Origin: Pseudoflavitalea rhizosphaerae
Lineage (GTDB): Bacteria; Bacteroidota; Bacteroidia; Chitinophagales; Chitinophagaceae
DNA: 64,000 nucleotides
Assembly: GCF_003991355.1 (NCBI RefSeq)
Contig: NZ_RCSU01000008.1
Location: 186,001 to 250,000 of the forward strand
Direction: 5' to 3'
Made by a program: the position numbers and the translations under genes. Numbering within the stretch: position 1 is the stretch's first letter; every line of letters starts with the position of its first letter. Under the pieces are notes generated by a model. It saw only the letters and a list, made by a program, of their open reading frames with translations. It was not told the DNA's origin and ran no database searches. Positions 49,210 through 58,193 of the stretch are shown here, piece by piece.

Positions 49210-49590
49210 TGATCACGATGCAGGTGCAACAGTTATGGAGCGTGTTCCCACCTTTTACACAAACAGCATTTGGGTAGGGAGGATGAGGGTAAGAGTGCAT
49301 CAATCATTATTATCGGTTGGTAGGGTTGCTTAATGTTGATGTTTGCTGTTCTGTTCCAACTTGCATTATAGTCAATGTGATTAACTAGCAGAAATCAACA
49401 ACCGCAAATGTTTGCATATCAAAATGCATCATCTGATCATAGAAAGTTAAGCAAGGAATTTGCGCCCTCAATTTATTCAATAGAAACCTCAGCAAAAAAA
49501 ATAGAAAAAGATAATGAAAGTTTCCTGTCATCATACCATTACTCAACCTGACCTGAGTTGGTTTACCTCCGATGCGCTCCCGGAGGGCCG
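49210..49590. other. Gene-free gap between two inverted-repeat elements
   Basis: 381 bases, AT-rich in the middle. A short hairpin CCTCC/GGAGG (49567-49586) borders copy 3. No -7 box, tRNA or coding frame of note was seen. Confidence 0.4.
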
Positions 49591-49754
49591 GGTTGGATTT
49601 TTGGGGTATGTGTAATAACCGGCCTCAAAATCTGTTGCACGAACGCCTGGCATCACTACCCCCGCCCAATCCACACCCGACCAAAGCCCATAGCAGTAAA
49701 AATCCCCGGCAGATTTTGCCAGCCGTGTTTTACATATACCTCAAAAATCCAACC
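49591..49754 (-). repeat. Long inverted-repeat element, family 1, copy 3 (reverse orientation)
   Basis: Left arm 49591-49638 (GGTTGGATTTTTGGGGTATG...) pairs over about 46 bases with right arm 49709-49754, with few mismatches. Read on the minus strand, the centre GATTGGGCGGGGGTAG and the following CCAGGCGTTCG and GAGGCCGG match the order of motifs in copies 1 and 2, so it is the same family inverted. The right end is 11 bases from the glgC stop. Confidence 0.75.
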
Positions 49755-49764
49755 TTAAATAGCA

Positions 49765-51039
49765 TTAAATGACAAAGCCATCAGGTAGTATCGCTCCTTT
49801 CTTAATTACAACGATCCCGTCTCTGATTGTATACAGCGAATGATCTGCATTCTCCATATGGATACTGCCATTGATCCTGACGTCATTGCCTATGCGACAA
49901 TTCTTATCGATGATGGCATTCTTGATATAGCATCTGTCGCCGATCCCGAGTTTAGGCAGTCCGCGTTCTTTGGAGTATTCCATTTCTTCGATGGTTTCGA
50001 AATAATCCGATCCCATCATATAGCAGCTGACCATGGTGGTGCCATGCCCTATCCTGCTCCTGATTCCGATCACAGAGTTTTCGATGCGGCTGGCATTGAT
50101 GATGCAGCCTTCTGCGATAATCGTTTTCTCGAGCGTGGTGCCGCTGATCTTGGCTGGTGGCAGCATGCGTGCGCGGGTATATACCGCGTTTGATTTATCG
50201 AAGAGATTGAATGGCGGGATCTCTTGTGTGAGAGCAAGATTGGCTTCGAAGAACGAATAGATATGACCGATATCTGTCCAGTATCCATCGTATTGGTAAC
50301 TGGTGACCTTATATTCTTTGAGTGCGCGTGGAAGGATCTCTTTACCGAAGTCCTGGTACTCTTTATAAAGGTCCATGAGCAGGTCCACCAGCAATCTGCG
50401 ATTGAAGATATAGATGCCCATGCTGGCGAGATAGTTCCTGCCTTGCGCCTGCATGTCGGGGCCGGTATCACTGACCCAGTCTGGCAGCATGTCTTTCTTG
50501 GGTTTCTCGGTGAAGGCGGTAATGATATTGTTCTCATCTGCTTTGAGGATACCAAAATCAGATGCTTCACGATCACCTACCGGAATGGTGGCGATGGAAA
50601 TATCGGCCCCTTTTGCTTTATGATCGTCAAGCATTTTCTGGAAGTCCATCTGGTAGAGCTGATCGCCGGAGAGGATGAGTACGTATTCGCAATCGTGCTG
50701 ACTGAGATGGCGAAGGCTTTGTCTTACTGCATCTGCAGTTCCCTGGTACCAGGCGGTACTTTCAGGAGTTTGTTCAGCGGCGAGAATATCAACGAAGGCG
50801 CTGCTGAAAACGCTGAAGTGGTAGGTGTTCTTGATATGTTTGTTGAGCGAGGCGGAATTGAACTGCGTGAGCACGAACATTCGCGTGATGCTCGAGTTGA
50901 TACAGTTGGAGATCGGAATATCTACGAGGCGGTATTTGCCGGCGATGGGCACAGCAGGTTTGGAACGGCTGGCTGTAAGGGGATATAATCTTGTTCCTGC
51001 TCCTCCTCCTAATATGACAGCAATCACTTCTTTGCTCAT
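49765..51039 (-). CDS. glgC: Glucose-1-phosphate adenylyltransferase
   Basis: It makes ADP-glucose from glucose-1-phosphate and ATP, the committed step of glycogen synthesis. From ATG 51039 the 424-residue enzyme starts MSKEVIAVILGGGAGTRLYPL with the nucleotide-binding GGGxGTRL motif, has 'LILSGDQLYQMDFQ' (metal-binding Asp region), 'GYWTDIGHIYSFFEANLAL', and a C-terminal left-handed beta-helix (about 300-424). The longer frame begins with ATG-like start 51084 inside glgA and is not preferred. It follows glgA by 10 bases, so the two are one operon. Confidence 0.95.
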   Translation of the reverse strand: MSKEVIAVILGGGAGTRLYPLTASRSKPAVPIAGKYRLVDIPISNCINSSITRMFVLTQFNSASLNKHIKNTYHFSVFSSAFVDILAAEQTPESTAWYQGTADAVRQSLRHLSQHDCEYVLILSGDQLYQMDFQKMLDDHKAKGADISIATIPVGDREASDFGILKADENNIITAFTEKPKKDMLPDWVSDTGPDMQAQGRNYLASMGIYIFNRRLLVDLLMDLYKEYQDFGKEILPRALKEYKVTSYQYDGYWTDIGHIYSFFEANLALTQEIPPFNLFDKSNAVYTRARMLPPAKISGTTLEKTIIAEGCIINASRIENSVIGIRSRIGHGTTMVSCYMMGSDYFETIEEMEYSKERGLPKLGIGDRCYIKNAIIDKNCRIGNDVRINGSIHMENADHSLYTIRDGIVVIKKGAILPDGFVI

Positions 51040-51049
51040 AATGAAATTT

Positions 51050-52462
51050 TTAGAATGATCGGTATACCTGAATATATTGTTCAACGCTGGATTCCCAGCT
51101 AAAATCGAGTTGCATCATTCGTTGACGGACCTCTTTCAGTTTATCTTTCTTTTCGTACAAATCTGTTGCCCGCCAAACTGCCTGCGTAATGTCTCCCACA
51201 CTGGCATTATTGTAACAGATGCCATAGCCGTCGGGTTCACCCAGATCGATCACTGTATCTATGAGGCCTCCGGTTTTTCTCACCATGGGCACTGTGCCAT
51301 AGCGCATGGAGTACATCTGGTTGAGCCCGCAGGGTTCCACGCGTGAAGGCATCAGGAGGAAATCGGAACCGGCATACATGAGGTGACTAAGCGCTTCATT
51401 GTACCCGATATAAACATTGTAATCGTATTGGGCAAGAGGTTTCAGTGCAGTAAGCGCTGCTTCCACTTCAGGGAAGCCACTGCCCAGCACCAGGAAATTC
51501 ATCTTTCTTCCTATATAATAGAACGAATCACCGATGGCTTGCGCCAGCAGATCTGCTCCTTTCTCTCCTACCAGTCTGCCGATGAAACTGATCAGGGGTT
51601 TCTCTGTGTCCAGTCCAAATTGTTCACAGAGCAGTTTCTTGCTGGCTGCTTTTCCTTTTTCCACTTCAATAGTGTCATAATGATCATTGAGGTAATGGTC
51701 AGCTTCCGGGTCCCACACATCCACATCAATGCCATTGAGGATGCCCACGCATTTTCCTTTCTCATATTCGAAGAGGGCTTCCAGTCCATTACTATTGTAT
51801 CGCAGTTCAGCGAGGTAACTGGGACTAACGGTTGTTACCTTCCAGGCGCACTTGATGCCGGCAGCCAATGGATTGATTGTATTGTTCCACTCCAGCATTC
51901 CCCAGTGCCAGGTATCCCATTGAGGGAGGTATACGCTCTTGTCCCAGCCCATCCAGCCCTGGTATTGGGCATTGTGAATGGTGAGTACGGATGGAATATT
52001 CTTAAGCGACTGATATTTGTAACAATACTTCATCATGAAAGGGATCAGCGCTGCATGATGATCATGCACATGGATCACATCCGGTTTGTTCTGCCAGGCT
52101 GAAACCCAGTCCAGCACTGCAATCTGGAAGGCCGTGAATCTTTCTGTATCATCATCGTAACCATAGATCTTTTCCCTGTCGAGCAATCCGTTGATGTCTA
52201 CCAGGTAAAGATCGAAGCCGAGCTCATTGGACTGTTCGCGGATCACGGTGAAATCGAAATGCCAGTTACCCATATTGGTGCCGCCCTTGTGCACTACCTC
52301 CCATTGGTGGGTGTACAGGAAACGGGTACGGTACATCGGGAGCACCACTTTGGCGATCTGGCCCTGTTCGTTTAAATATTTAGGTAATGCGCCCACCACA
52401 TCTCCCAGTCCTCCTGCCTTTGCTACCGGGTAACATTCTGCGCTTACGTGTAAGATCTCCAT
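51050..52462 (-). CDS. glgA: Glycogen synthase (ADP-glucose, GT5)
   Basis: It elongates alpha-1,4-glucan using ADP-glucose. The 470-residue enzyme shows the N-terminal motif AKAGGLGDVVG (14-24, binding ADP-glucose), 'VIHVHDHHAALIPFMMKY', and the C-terminal domain segment 'LMPSRVEPCGLNQMYSMRYG' followed by 'VRKTGGLIDTV' with the catalytic Glu region. Length is typical of GT5. ATG 52462. First gene of glgA-glgC, divergent from an FHS sugar permease. Confidence 0.95.
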   Translation of the reverse strand: MEILHVSAECYPVAKAGGLGDVVGALPKYLNEQGQIAKVVLPMYRTRFLYTHQWEVVHKGGTNMGNWHFDFTVIREQSNELGFDLYLVDINGLLDREKIYGYDDDTERFTAFQIAVLDWVSAWQNKPDVIHVHDHHAALIPFMMKYCYKYQSLKNIPSVLTIHNAQYQGWMGWDKSVYLPQWDTWHWGMLEWNNTINPLAAGIKCAWKVTTVSPSYLAELRYNSNGLEALFEYEKGKCVGILNGIDVDVWDPEADHYLNDHYDTIEVEKGKAASKKLLCEQFGLDTEKPLISFIGRLVGEKGADLLAQAIGDSFYYIGRKMNFLVLGSGFPEVEAALTALKPLAQYDYNVYIGYNEALSHLMYAGSDFLLMPSRVEPCGLNQMYSMRYGTVPMVRKTGGLIDTVIDLGEPDGYGICYNNASVGDITQAVWRATDLYEKKDKLKEVRQRMMQLDFSWESSVEQYIQVYRSF

Positions 52463-52541
52463 GCTGTTGAATCTGTGTTTGATGAAATACTGATTGAATT
52501 TAGGAAAAAAGAAGCGAACGTGGTTCAGCCATTACAAAAAT

Positions 52542-52565
52542 CTAATCAGACGCACTGATGATTAG
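52542..52565. promoter_or_regulatory. Inverted repeat in the glgA / sugar permease divergent region
   Basis: CTAATCA (52542-52548) and TGATTAG (52559-52565) form a perfect 7+7 bp dyad with a 10-base spacer, placed between two divergent sugar genes. It could be an operator; AT-rich dyads also arise by chance. Confidence 0.35.
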
Positions 52566-52653
52566 TGAGAATATAATTTTTAAATACAATCCTTGCGGCT
52601 GATCATAAAAAACAACTATTTTTAAAAAATCTTTTCAAATCAAACGATTGTTC

Positions 52654-54291
52654 ATGAGTCAACCAACAAAATGGTCCCAATTTGGGGTTCTGATCACCGT
52701 GTTCTTTTTCTGGGGGTTTGTAGCGGCCTCCAACAGTATCTTTATCCCATTCTGTAAGGAATTTTTTCACCTGGACCAGATCCAGTCCCAACTCATTGGT
52801 TCCGCCTTTTACGGCGCTTACTTTTATGGTTCCCTGATCCTCTTCATCATTTCAACTGTCAGCGGCATTGATGTACTGAACAAGATCGGATATAAGAAAG
52901 GGATTATCTATGGTCTCCTCATCTCTGTGGTGGGCGCTATTGCGCTGGCCTTTATCAGTGGATCAACTGCTCCTACTTTTGCTGCCGTATTGATCGCTTT
53001 CTTCATCATAGCATTGGGCTTCTCATTGCAACAAACCGCTGCGCAACCATTTGCCATTGCACTGGGGCCAGAGGAATCCGGCGCTCATCGTTTGAACATG
53101 GCCGGTGGTGTAAACTCTTTCGGTACCTTGCTGGGACCGCTGGTAGTAAGCTGGCTGCTCTTCGGTACGGTGAAAGAGGGAGAAAGCAGTCCTGCCAATA
53201 TTTCCAATATACAAACATTGTATTTTTTCCTTTCCGGTTTGTTCATTCTGGCTTCCCTGGTTTTTGCAGTGGCCAAATTGCCGAAAACAACCTCCAATGA
53301 GACTTTGGAAAAAAGCCCCAAAGCCATGATCGCACTGGTGATCATTGGCCTGTTGTTCCCTCCCGTTTTGTTTGCAGACCAGATCCATCTGCAATTCGGT
53401 ATTACAAAATCCACTACCATTGTTACTTCCCTCGTACTCATATTGCTGGTGCTGTTTGTGAGCATGTTGCTGGCAGCCAGGAATAAATCAGGATGGGGCG
53501 CCATGGCCTACCCACAGCTGGTACTGGGCATGATCGCCATCTTCGTTTATGTGGGTGTGGAAGTAACGGTTGATAATAATTTCGGCGCCCTGCTCAAGCT
53601 GCAGGAATTCGGAGGGTACGATGAAGCGCATATCTCCCACCTTATTTCATTATACTGGGGTAGTTTGATGATCGGCCGCTGGACCGGTGCCGTGAGCGTT
53701 TTCAATTTCAGCAAGGGCGTCAAAAAAGTGCTGGGCATCGTGGTGCCTTTTGCAGCATTCGGCATTATCTTGCTGGTGAACCTGATCAAGGGTAATAAGG
53801 TGGATGATTTTCTGCTTTACCCTATCTGTATCGCCATTGCAGTTGGCGCATTCCTGTTTGCCAATGAAAGACCAGTGAAACTGTTACTGACGGTTTCTGT
53901 ACTGGGTGCTATCGCCATGGTGATTGCGCTTACGAATACCGGGATGGTGGCCAATTTTGCTATTATCAGTTGCGGTCTTTGCGCCTCTGTTATGTGGCCC
54001 TGCATCTTCGCATTGGCAGTAAGCGGCCTGGGCAAATACACAAGCCAGGGTTCTGCATTCCTGATCATGATGATCCTGGGAGGCGCTATCCTGCCACCTA
54101 CACAGGGGGCTATCATCGATATCGATAAGGTTAGCCCTGGTTCAACCGTGATGGGCACTTCATTCACTCACTTCTCTTATATCGTTCCCTTGCTTTGTTT
54201 CGCTTATCTTGCATGGCATACACTGAAAACAAAATCTGTTCTGAAGAAACAGGGGTTGGATGTAGACGCGCAGGTGGCTGCCGGACACTAA
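52654..54291 (+). CDS. FHS-family sugar permease (glucose/galactose/fucose type MFS)
   Basis: An inner-membrane proton-coupled permease of the fucose-galactose-glucose group of the major facilitator superfamily. From ATG 52654 it has 545 residues and at least 12 helices, beginning 'VLITVFFFWGFVAASNSIFI', with the family segment 'GFSLQQTAAQPFAIALGP' and 'GGVNSFGTLLGPLVVSWLL'. It is about 100 residues longer than E. coli FucP, with added helices after about 200. The ROK kinase gene follows after 36 bases, so uptake and phosphorylation of a hexose, probably glucose, look linked. Confidence 0.88.
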   Translation: MSQPTKWSQFGVLITVFFFWGFVAASNSIFIPFCKEFFHLDQIQSQLIGSAFYGAYFYGSLILFIISTVSGIDVLNKIGYKKGIIYGLLISVVGAIALAFISGSTAPTFAAVLIAFFIIALGFSLQQTAAQPFAIALGPEESGAHRLNMAGGVNSFGTLLGPLVVSWLLFGTVKEGESSPANISNIQTLYFFLSGLFILASLVFAVAKLPKTTSNETLEKSPKAMIALVIIGLLFPPVLFADQIHLQFGITKSTTIVTSLVLILLVLFVSMLLAARNKSGWGAMAYPQLVLGMIAIFVYVGVEVTVDNNFGALLKLQEFGGYDEAHISHLISLYWGSLMIGRWTGAVSVFNFSKGVKKVLGIVVPFAAFGIILLVNLIKGNKVDDFLLYPICIAIAVGAFLFANERPVKLLLTVSVLGAIAMVIALTNTGMVANFAIISCGLCASVMWPCIFALAVSGLGKYTSQGSAFLIMMILGGAILPPTQGAIIDIDKVSPGSTVMGTSFTHFSYIVPLLCFAYLAWHTLKTKSVLKKQGLDVDAQVAAGH

Positions 54292-54327
54292 TAAGCGATC
54301 TTTAAACTGAATGTTCTCTGTAACAAC

Positions 54328-55335
54328 ATGCATACACATTTAACAAACCAGGTAACGGACATGGTAAGTCAACGACAGGATTTTGCAATTGGTATCGATA
54401 TAGGTGGCACCAATACTGTATTTGGCATTGTAGATCATCGCGGCGATATTTCTTATCGCGGCGCCATCTCTACGAGGAAGCACGACAATCCGAATGATTT
54501 TATCGAAGAGCTGTACCACGCGCTGCAACCCGCTATCGACCAGGTAGGCGGAATGGATTCCATTCGCGGTATCGGCGTGGGCGCACCAAATGGCAATTAT
54601 TATAATGGTACGATCGAGTACGCTCCCAACCTTCCCTGGAGAGGCGTTGTTCCTCTCCGCGATCTTATGACGGCGCGCTTTCAAAGCCCCTGTTCACTCA
54701 CCAACGACGCCAACGCAGCGGCAGTAGGTGAAATGATGTACGGCGTTGCGCGCGGCATGAAGGACTTCATCATGATCACACTCGGAACGGGTGTGGGAAG
54801 CGGCATCGTTGCCAATGGTCAGCTGATCTATGGCCACGACGGATTTGCCGGCGAGCTTGGTCATGTTACCATCATCCCTGACGGCAGACTGCACAAAGGC
54901 ACGGGCCTTCATGGTTCGCTGGAAGCTTATGCATCCGCAACCGGCGTGGCTTTGACGGCCAACGAGTTTCTGGACAGGGATCCTTCCGTTCCCAGTCTCC
55001 TCCGCAATTATGCAAAGGAAGCCATCGATTCGAAAGTGGTATACGATTGCGCGATGCAGGGAGATAAACTGGCCGGTGAAGTGTATGCATTCACCGGTAA
55101 GGTACTGGGACTGGCGCTGGCCAACTTCGTGATGTTCTCATCTCCCGAAGCGATCATTCTCTTTGGGGGTATGACAAAAGCCGGAGATCTGATCCTCGAT
55201 CCCACACGCGAACACATGGAGAAAAACCTGTTACCGATCTTCCGCGATAAAGTAAAATTATTGTTCTCGGAGCTGAAAGAAGCAGATGCTGCGATACTCG
55301 GCGCGAGTGCACTGGTATGGGAAATGAAGCTTTAG
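54328..55335 (+). CDS. ROK-family sugar kinase (glucokinase-like) lacking the zinc cysteines
   Basis: A cytosolic sugar kinase, likely phosphorylating glucose from the adjacent permease or from the maltodextrin pathway. The 335-residue protein has the phosphate motif 'IGIDIGGTNTVFGIV' (about 20-34), 'LTNDANAAAVGEMMYG', and 'MITLGTGVGSGIVANGQLIY'. In the ROK signature GH..., the usual CxCGxxGCxE is replaced by 'KGTGLHGSLE' with no Cys at all, so the structural zinc site is absent, although the His of 'GELGHVT' remains. The start may be ATG 54328 or ATG 54361 (MVSQRQDF), the latter nearer the domain. Confidence 0.85.
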   Translation: MHTHLTNQVTDMVSQRQDFAIGIDIGGTNTVFGIVDHRGDISYRGAISTRKHDNPNDFIEELYHALQPAIDQVGGMDSIRGIGVGAPNGNYYNGTIEYAPNLPWRGVVPLRDLMTARFQSPCSLTNDANAAAVGEMMYGVARGMKDFIMITLGTGVGSGIVANGQLIYGHDGFAGELGHVTIIPDGRLHKGTGLHGSLEAYASATGVALTANEFLDRDPSVPSLLRNYAKEAIDSKVVYDCAMQGDKLAGEVYAFTGKVLGLALANFVMFSSPEAIILFGGMTKAGDLILDPTREHMEKNLLPIFRDKVKLLFSELKEADAAILGASALVWEMKL

Positions 55336-56303
55336 GGCTTCATTTCCTTTTTTGAATACTTTCTCTGTATAATAAATACAGCCGGCACTGGCCGCTGCCC
55401 GTTCTTATCTGATGGCTTGATGGTTTCCTTTCCATTCACCAGCATACAACTGCTGCCCCCGCCATCTAAATTCACTGCTTCCATACAGCCCAGATCCCGC
55501 AGGAGGATAGCGGTTTCCTTTAAGGTAGTGCCATCAGCAACGCCGGGCGTTCTACCCTGCACTACCAGGATAATGAGTTTTCCATTGGCAGTATATCCCA
55601 TCGCCGTTCTCGGGTGACGATCGTTTTCTCCATTCACAAATTTTTGCTCCTCCCTGAACGGAATGTAGATCTCATGGTCCTTCACCAATACCGGCCCGCC
55701 TCCTACTGCAGTCTTCATTCTCCACCATTTCCATTGGTCGAGGGTATTCAGATCGCGGATCGAAGGATCAGGTGTTGTTCCTTTCGCCACGATGGGCCGT
55801 TCCTGGAAAGCATAGGGCCAGCGCATGGTGGTATCAGTGAAAACCCAGGCTACATCTGCATTACGACGCTTGTTGATGCCGATAGCGCCATAGGTGGGGT
55901 AATAAAATGAATCTACTCCCTTGCTTTTCAGTGATGGATTGTTGTAGGCTACCAGCACGCCATCTTTCATCACCAGGTTGAGGTTCTGATTGGTATTGAA
56001 CGAAAAGAAAGTTGCATTCACTACCAGGTAAGGCTGGTTTTCGTTTGCATAATACTGTGAGGGAGTATACCGTTTACCATGCCCTGTCTGTGCAGTGAAA
56101 TCAAGTTTCTTGTCTTTCAGATCAGCCTCCACGAAATAAGCAGAAAAAGGCCGGCCATTCAAAGAATCCTTTGAATAGAATACTTTGATGCCGGGAGGTA
56201 ACGGCGCAAATAAGGAGTCAGCTCTTTGCCAGTTTTGCTGTGCAAAAGAAAAGGGAACATTCAGTACAAACAGAATGCTCCCCAGCAAGAATGATCTTTT
56301 CAA
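55332..56303 (-). CDS. Exported phosphodiester glycosidase family protein (NAGPA / DUF2233)
   Basis: An exported protein with the fold of the human mannose-6-phosphate uncovering enzyme; bacterial members include N-acetylmuramyl and exopolysaccharide phosphodiester glycosidases. From TTG 56303 it has 323 residues with a signal peptide ('SFLLGSILFVLNVPFSFAQ'). Family motifs are 'LVVNATFFSF', 'RHPRTAMGYTANGKLIILVV' and 'AVNLDGGGSSCMLVNGKE' (the G-G-G-S-S substrate loop). No ATG is available after the lipA stop; TTG 56303 lies 12 bases downstream of it. Its stop codon overlaps the ROK stop from the other strand. Confidence 0.85.
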   Translation of the reverse strand: MKRSFLLGSILFVLNVPFSFAQQNWQRADSLFAPLPPGIKVFYSKDSLNGRPFSAYFVEADLKDKKLDFTAQTGHGKRYTPSQYYANENQPYLVVNATFFSFNTNQNLNLVMKDGVLVAYNNPSLKSKGVDSFYYPTYGAIGINKRRNADVAWVFTDTTMRWPYAFQERPIVAKGTTPDPSIRDLNTLDQWKWWRMKTAVGGGPVLVKDHEIYIPFREEQKFVNGENDRHPRTAMGYTANGKLIILVVQGRTPGVADGTTLKETAILLRDLGCMEAVNLDGGGSSCMLVNGKETIKPSDKNGQRPVPAVFIIQRKYSKKEMKP

Positions 56304-56314
56304 TGAATATATTT

Positions 56315-57250
56315 TTATAGTACGATGGCTGCTTTCTCTGCTTCCCAAACGCCTCGTCCGTATCCGGGTAAAACGTGTTTGTCGCTATGATAAGAAGAAC
56401 GCACCAGCGGACCGCTTTCCACGTAATCGAATCCAAGCTGGTAACCGATCTCGCGGAGCTCAGCGAACTCATCGGGGTGAACAAACCGGATCACGGGAAG
56501 ATGTTTGCGTGTAGGCTGCAGGTACTGTCCCATGGTGATCACATCCACTCCACTGTTACGAAGATCTTTCAGGGTTTGCACCACTTCGTCTTTTGTTTCG
56601 CCCAGTCCCAGCATAATACCGCTCTTGGTGCGCATGCCACCTTCTTTCAGGATCTTGAGCGTTTCCATGCTTCTCCAGTATTTAGCCTGGATGCGAACCT
56701 GGCGGGTAAGTCTTTCCACTGTTTCAATATTGTGGGATACCACTTCAGGGGCGGCATCGATCACACGTTGAATATCTTCGGCTTTACCTTTGAAATCGGG
56801 GATCAGTGTTTCCAGTGTTGTATCGGGCGTGAGTGCTTTCACTGCTTTGATAGTGTTCTGCCAGATGATGCTTCCCTGGTCTTTCAGTTCATCGCGGTCA
56901 ACTGAAGTGATAACTGCATGTTTCACTTTCATGAGGTAGATGGCTTCGGCCACGCGCTGGGGCTCATCCCAGTCAACGGGCTCCGGGCGTCCGGTGGCTA
57001 CTGCGCAGAAGCCGCAGCTCCGGGTGCAAACATTGCCCAGGATCATGAATGTGGCGGTGCCTTCACCCCAGCATTCGCCCATATTGGGGCAGTTGCCGCT
57101 TTCGCAGATGGTGTGTAATTTATGATTGTCCACCAGTCCGCGCACATGTTTATAGTTTTCGCCAGTAGGCAGCTTCACACGAAGCCAGTTGGGCTTTTTG
57201 ATCTTCGTTTCTGTCTCTGCTACCTTATTAATGATCGGTAATTCCTGCAT
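56315..57250 (-). CDS. lipA: Lipoyl synthase
   Basis: A radical SAM enzyme that inserts two sulfurs into octanoyl-lipoyl domains. From ATG 57250 the 311-residue protein has the auxiliary cluster motif with C49, C54, C60 ('[12 protein letters not shown]') and the SAM cluster motif with C75, C79, C82 ('CTRSCGFC'), as well as the C-terminal 'VRSSYHSD' with the conserved Ser that binds the auxiliary cluster. Length is typical. A longer TTG start at 57292 is unlikely. lipB is not in the window. Confidence 0.97.
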   Translation of the reverse strand: MQELPIINKVAETETKIKKPNWLRVKLPTGENYKHVRGLVDNHKLHTICESGNCPNMGECWGEGTATFMILGNVCTRSCGFCAVATGRPEPVDWDEPQRVAEAIYLMKVKHAVITSVDRDELKDQGSIIWQNTIKAVKALTPDTTLETLIPDFKGKAEDIQRVIDAAPEVVSHNIETVERLTRQVRIQAKYWRSMETLKILKEGGMRTKSGIMLGLGETKDEVVQTLKDLRNSGVDVITMGQYLQPTRKHLPVIRFVHPDEFAELREIGYQLGFDYVESGPLVRSSYHSDKHVLPGYGRGVWEAEKAAIVL

Positions 57251-57337
57251 ACGTTCGTTTTCAAGTAAAATTGCTCCAGGTATAACTAACAAATCCGGAG
57301 ACTGAAAGTTTACCGCCGTAAAAGTACATCACTTTCA

Positions 57338-58144
57338 TCACTTTCTCTTACCCAGGAGGAGGGTAACGTATGCATTGAAGAAAAACTGTTTGGGGGGCAT
57401 TTTCATTACCTGTTCTATCTTGGATGAATAGAATTCAGCATTTATGCCTGCTTCCACTGCGGAAACGGTTTCATTGAAACGGCCCCAGTCGAACCGAAGC
57501 GCGAGTTTGGCATGCGCGCCAGGGCGTACTTTCACGTCGCCCCATCCTGCAAATGGACCGGCGGCTCCTCTTTCAACAAAGCCACTGTCGAGGATCTCCG
57601 GGTAAGTGGATTTGAATCGGAAGTCTTCCCCGTTCCTGGTAACATTGATCATATAGGGCTTTTGCAGTCCTGCACTCACGCCGCCTGCATAAATGGCCAT
57701 CACAGCAACGCCGTTCTTATTGCCTTTGCCGCCAATGATGCGTTGCTGGCCTACGCCGAATTTGAGTTGATAGAAATTATTGGTCTTGCCAAATACAACG
57801 GAGTTGGTATTGAAACCGCCACTTACTACGGAATAACGCTTTTCCGTGCGTGATTTCTTTTCGTTCAGCTCTATCTGGTAGATCATGGCCACCCTCGGGC
57901 TATGGAAGCGGCCAAACTCGTAAGACAGACCGTAGCCGTCTGAAGCCAGCTTAAAGCCGAAAATGCTTTGTTTGGCGAAAATAATCTCACCCTCTTCTTC
58001 CTGCTTGATCAGCTGATTGATGCGTTCGCGCCGGGCATTCCTCTTCTCTTCCTTTGCTGTTGGCGATTTTGGCCTGGGAGTTTCCTGTGCCAGCGCCACA
58101 TATGAGATAGTACCTGTCAAAAGGAGCAAAACAATTTTCTTCAC
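57338..58144 (-). CDS. Exported protein of unknown function, Bacteroidota type
   Basis: Not recognised. From GTG 58144 the 268-residue product has a clean signal peptide (MKKIVLLLLTGTISYVALAQ), a basic linker (about 20-50, 'KSPTAKEEKRNARRERINQL'), then alternating beta-like sequence with outer-membrane barrel character ('SIFGFKLASDGYGLSYEFGR', 'RPGAHAKLALRFDWGRF', ending 'FFFNAYVTLLLGKRK'). It may be a small outer-membrane barrel. No ATG exists; TTG 58150 is an alternative. It follows the same direction as lipA, 87 bases upstream of it. Confidence 0.75.
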   Translation of the reverse strand: MKKIVLLLLTGTISYVALAQETPRPKSPTAKEEKRNARRERINQLIKQEEEGEIIFAKQSIFGFKLASDGYGLSYEFGRFHSPRVAMIYQIELNEKKSRTEKRYSVVSGGFNTNSVVFGKTNNFYQLKFGVGQQRIIGGKGNKNGVAVMAIYAGGVSAGLQKPYMINVTRNGEDFRFKSTYPEILDSGFVERGAAGPFAGWGDVKVRPGAHAKLALRFDWGRFNETVSAVEAGINAEFYSSKIEQVMKMPPKQFFFNAYVTLLLGKRK

Positions 58145-58193
58145 CGGCAATGATTTAATTATTCAACGTAAATTTAAGGCAAAATTCTACATA

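Noticed and set aside
49035-49229. Small open frame in the gap before the transporter
   Set aside because: It lies in the family-1 inverted-repeat element, which is explained by pairing and not by coding.
50224-50988. Plus-strand open frame of 254 codons
   Set aside because: Antisense shadow of glgC.
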